Assembly (NCBI GenBank): GCA_003150615.1
Contig: QALN01000009.1
Location: 129,938-193,937 of the forward strand
Length of the DNA: 64,000 nucleotides
DNA from: Flavobacteriales bacterium
GTDB lineage: Bacteria > Bacteroidota > Bacteroidia > Flavobacteriales > UBA1820
Reading direction: 5' to 3'
Shown: piece by piece, positions 62,302-64,000 of the stretch
Layout: each line of letters starts with the position of its first letter
Position numbering within the stretch: the first letter of the stretch is position 1
Program-made: the position numbers and the translations under genes
The notes under the pieces: generated by a model
What the model was told of the DNA's origin: nothing
Databases searched by the model: none
What the model saw: only the letters and a program-made list of their open reading frames with translations

Positions 62302-63453
62302 ATGAAAACAGTTATGCTCGTTTTCGGCACACGCCCCGAAGCGATAAAAATGGCTCCGCTTGTCAGGGAGTTCGAAAAACATGCCGACCGGTTCAAAACA
62401 TTGGTATGCGTTACCGGCCAACACCGTGAAATGCTTGATCAGGTTCTTCACATTTTCGGAATAAAACCTGATTATGACCTGAACATAATGAAGCAGGGGC
62501 AGGATTTGTACGATGTGACGGCACGTGTGCTGACGGGTATGCGGGATGTTCTGAAGGAAGCCCGTCCGGATGTTGTGCTCGTACACGGGGATACCACTAC
62601 CAGCACGGCGGCTGCGCTTGCCGCTTTTTACCAGCAGATACCGGTGGGACATGTGGAAGCGGGTTTGCGTACGCATGACATATACAGCCCGTGGCCGGAA
62701 GAAATGAACCGGCAGATAACGGGACGCATAGCAGCTTACCATTTCGCGCCTACGCCCCTGTCACGCGAAAACCTGTTGAAGGAAAATATAGCCCCCGGCA
62801 GTGTGGCCGTAACGGGCAATACAGTTATTGATGCGCTGTACATGGTTGTCGACAGGATAAAGGCCGACGGAAAATTATCCGGAGAGTTGGCAGACAACCT
62901 GCTTAAAGCCGGATACGATGTGTCGCGACTGGACGGCGGCAGGAAACTTGTGCTTATCACCGGACACCGGAGGGAGAATTTCGGAGACGGCTTTATCAGC
63001 ATGTGCAAGGCTATAAAAGCGCTGACGGAAAAATATCCCGATGTGGATTTCGTTTATCCCATGCACCTGAATCCCAATGTGCGCAAGCCGATATCCGAAG
63101 TATTCGGGGATAGCTATGGCGATAATATGTTCTTTATAGAACCGTTGGAATATCTCGATTTCGTGTTCCTTATGGAAAAGAGTACTGTGGTGCTGACCGA
63201 TAGCGGCGGAATACAGGAGGAGGCTCCGGGACTTGGCAAGCCGGTGCTGGTCATGAGGGATACGACCGAGCGGCCGGAAGCTCTCGATGCCGGTACCGTG
63301 AAACTGGTGGGAACCGACTATGAGAGGATAACGAATGAGGTGTCGCGCCTTTTGGACGACAAAGCCTATTACGATGCAATGAGCCGTGCGGTAAATCCTT
63401 ACGGCGATGGTTTGGCGTGCGGTAGAATTGTAAACGTATTGGGGGAAATATGA
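62302..63453 (+). CDS. wecB: UDP-N-acetylglucosamine 2-epimerase (non-hydrolysing)
   Basis: 383 aa. It interconverts UDP-GlcNAc and UDP-ManNAc, feeding WecC. GT-B fold: [14 protein letters not shown] at the N-terminus, [36 protein letters not shown] and the C-terminal [20 protein letters not shown] that binds UDP. Its TGA stop overlaps the next ATG by 4 nt. Confidence 0.95.
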   Translation: MKTVMLVFGTRPEAIKMAPLVREFEKHADRFKTLVCVTGQHREMLDQVLHIFGIKPDYDLNIMKQGQDLYDVTARVLTGMRDVLKEARPDVVLVHGDTTTSTAAALAAFYQQIPVGHVEAGLRTHDIYSPWPEEMNRQITGRIAAYHFAPTPLSRENLLKENIAPGSVAVTGNTVIDALYMVVDRIKADGKLSGELADNLLKAGYDVSRLDGGRKLVLITGHRRENFGDGFISMCKAIKALTEKYPDVDFVYPMHLNPNVRKPISEVFGDSYGDNMFFIEPLEYLDFVFLMEKSTVVLTDSGGIQEEAPGLGKPVLVMRDTTERPEALDAGTVKLVGTDYERITNEVSRLLDDKAYYDAMSRAVNPYGDGLACGRIVNVLGEI

Positions 63454-63668
63454 ACTTGAGTAAAGGACAGATATTAAGATGTTGCTTTTGGGCGCCTTTG
63501 TTGCTGCCTCATATATTTATATTTCTGTTTTCCGGTAAAAAAGAAGTGATATTATCCGATCTGAACAGGTATTCCAGGTATGGGATAGGCAACCGGGTAT
63601 CGAAGTTCATTTTCGTAATGGCTCATTACATTAGTGTCCCGTTAAAATGGGACGAGTTAAACAATTAA
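63450..63668 (+). pseudogene. Probable serine acetyltransferase-like gene, truncated by an IS element
   Basis: 72 codons starting in an ATGA overlap with wecB. The host-derived part, about residues 1-60 (APLLLPHIFIFLFSGKK … ILSDLNRYSRYG … FIFVMAHYI), resembles the N-terminal lead-in of the short CysE-like acyltransferases in Bacteroidales polysaccharide loci, normally followed by a left-handed beta-helix. The last ~12 codons and stop come from the IS end. The acetyl/acyl-transfer domain is missing here; the rest, if kept, lies beyond the window. Family assignment is from memory of the N-terminal pattern, so moderate only. Confidence 0.5.
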
Positions 63669-64000
63669 TCAAATAGCCCCGGAATTAGGGGATCATTTAG
63701 ATCTTTGACATCATTGAAATTAGTCTTGTCGAACAGGTCATGCAAGTGGGTTTTGTCAGTCAATGATATGCTGAGAATCTGCAAGACTTCATAGGTTGAG
63801 CGTTTCAAATTCATATCATGTTGGACAATAGCCACAAGACTGTATGTGATAATTGCCACACTAATTTGTATGCGAACAGCGTTCTCTGTTGTACCCCAGA
63901 ATTTCTTTATCTTGAGATGCTGCTTGAGCCATTTGAAGAACAGTTCGATTAACCATCTTTTCTTATAAAGATTGGCGACATCCAGTGCAGAAAGTTGTTT
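63631..64000 (-). mobile_element. IS4-family insertion sequence (partial, runs off window end)
   Basis: The boundary is placed at ~63631, where the upstream coding pattern breaks and ATTAGTGTCCCGTTAAAATG begins. The short GTCCC…GGGAC inverted pair (63636-63654) is probably part of the terminal repeat. The element then carries the transposase 3' end on the minus strand. Target-site duplication and the other end are outside the window. Confidence 0.8.
63665..64000 (-). CDS. IS4-family transposase (C-terminal 111 codons)
   Basis: Minus-strand frame open from the window end to TAA (63665-63667). It reads KQLSALDVANLYKKRW, LIELFFKWLKQHLKIKKFWG, TTENAVRIQISVAIITYSLV and ends LNDPLIPGLFD. The IS4 signature Y-x2-R-x3-E-x6-K is exact: Tyr-KK-Arg-WLI-Glu-LFFKWL-Lys, which holds the catalytic Glu of the DDE triad. 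The N-terminal part with the two Asp residues is outside. A cut-and-paste transposase, inserted antisense to the wec operon. Confidence 0.9.
   Translation of the reverse strand, partial: KQLSALDVANLYKKRWLIELFFKWLKQHLKIKKFWGTTENAVRIQISVAIITYSLVAIVQHDMNLKRSTYEVLQILSISLTDKTHLHDLFDKTNFNDVKDLNDPLIPGLFD

Noticed and set aside
1-64000. CRISPR array, prophage, rRNA operon or replication origin
   Set aside because: No regularly spaced repeats with unique spacers, no phage structural genes, no rRNA sequence and no DnaA-box cluster were seen. The tandem repeats at 31.0 kb have no spacer pattern.

Overview
The window looks like chromosome of a Bacteroidota member, most likely order Bacteroidales and plausibly Rikenellaceae/Alistipes-like. 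Signs are: Bacteroidetes-type promoters (-7 TAnnTTTG, sometimes with a -33 TTTG) before many genes; a TonB-dependent receptor end; an 11-subunit complex I operon with fused NuoCD and no NuoEFG; DUF4369/TlpA thioredoxins; a PF14121-type putative porin; a DPP5-like S9 peptidase; and a membrane pyrophosphatase. Genus placement is inference from gene content only.

Layout. 1-2.9 kb: end of an outer-membrane receptor and gltX. 3.2-13.4 kb: nuoA-B-CD-H-I-J-K-L-M-N on the plus strand. 13.7-20.1 kb: a TerB/DnaJ membrane protein, tRNA-Ser(CGA), a TrkH/KtrB potassium transporter and two tandem paralogous HTH proteins. 20.5-31 kb, mostly minus strand: an acyl-CoA ligase, two TlpA-like proteins, an SH3/multi-membrane-span protein, tRNA-Phe(GAA), arginine decarboxylase, purE and lepA. 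31.4-44.2 kb, plus strand: a DedA protein, then the branched-chain amino acid operon ilvD-ilvB-ilvN-ilvC-leuA-leuC-leuD-leuB-ilvA. 44.4-56.8 kb: housekeeping and envelope genes on both strands (ybaK, glycerophosphodiesterase, 5-formyl-THF cyclo-ligase, S9 peptidase, MacB-type permease, trmB, radC, mnmD, porin, serine hydrolase). 57-64 kb: dps, an AT-rich secreted protein that looks foreign, hppA, then wecC-wecB (UDP-ManNAcA synthesis) and a probable acyltransferase gene cut by an IS4-family element that runs off the end.

How the genes work together. The nuo operon encodes the membrane arm and quinone-reducing connecting part of a respiratory complex, and hppA gives a second ion pump driven by pyrophosphate. 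The ilv/leu operon carries every step from threonine and pyruvate to the 2-oxo acids of Ile, Val and Leu except the transaminase.

The most informative regulatory signal is upstream of ilvD. A good promoter is followed by a 21-codon leader peptide in which 10 residues are Ile, Leu or Val. An antiterminator arm overlaps its stop codon and competes with a strong intrinsic terminator. This is a textbook-shaped ribosome-mediated attenuator in a phylum where such leaders are little studied. Other notable items are a dispersed 60-70 nt repeat family (13.7, 31.0-31.2 and 39.5 kb), a perfect 33-bp inverted repeat between ybaK and the glycerophosphodiesterase gene, and a TlpA paralogue that has lost the second active-site cysteine.
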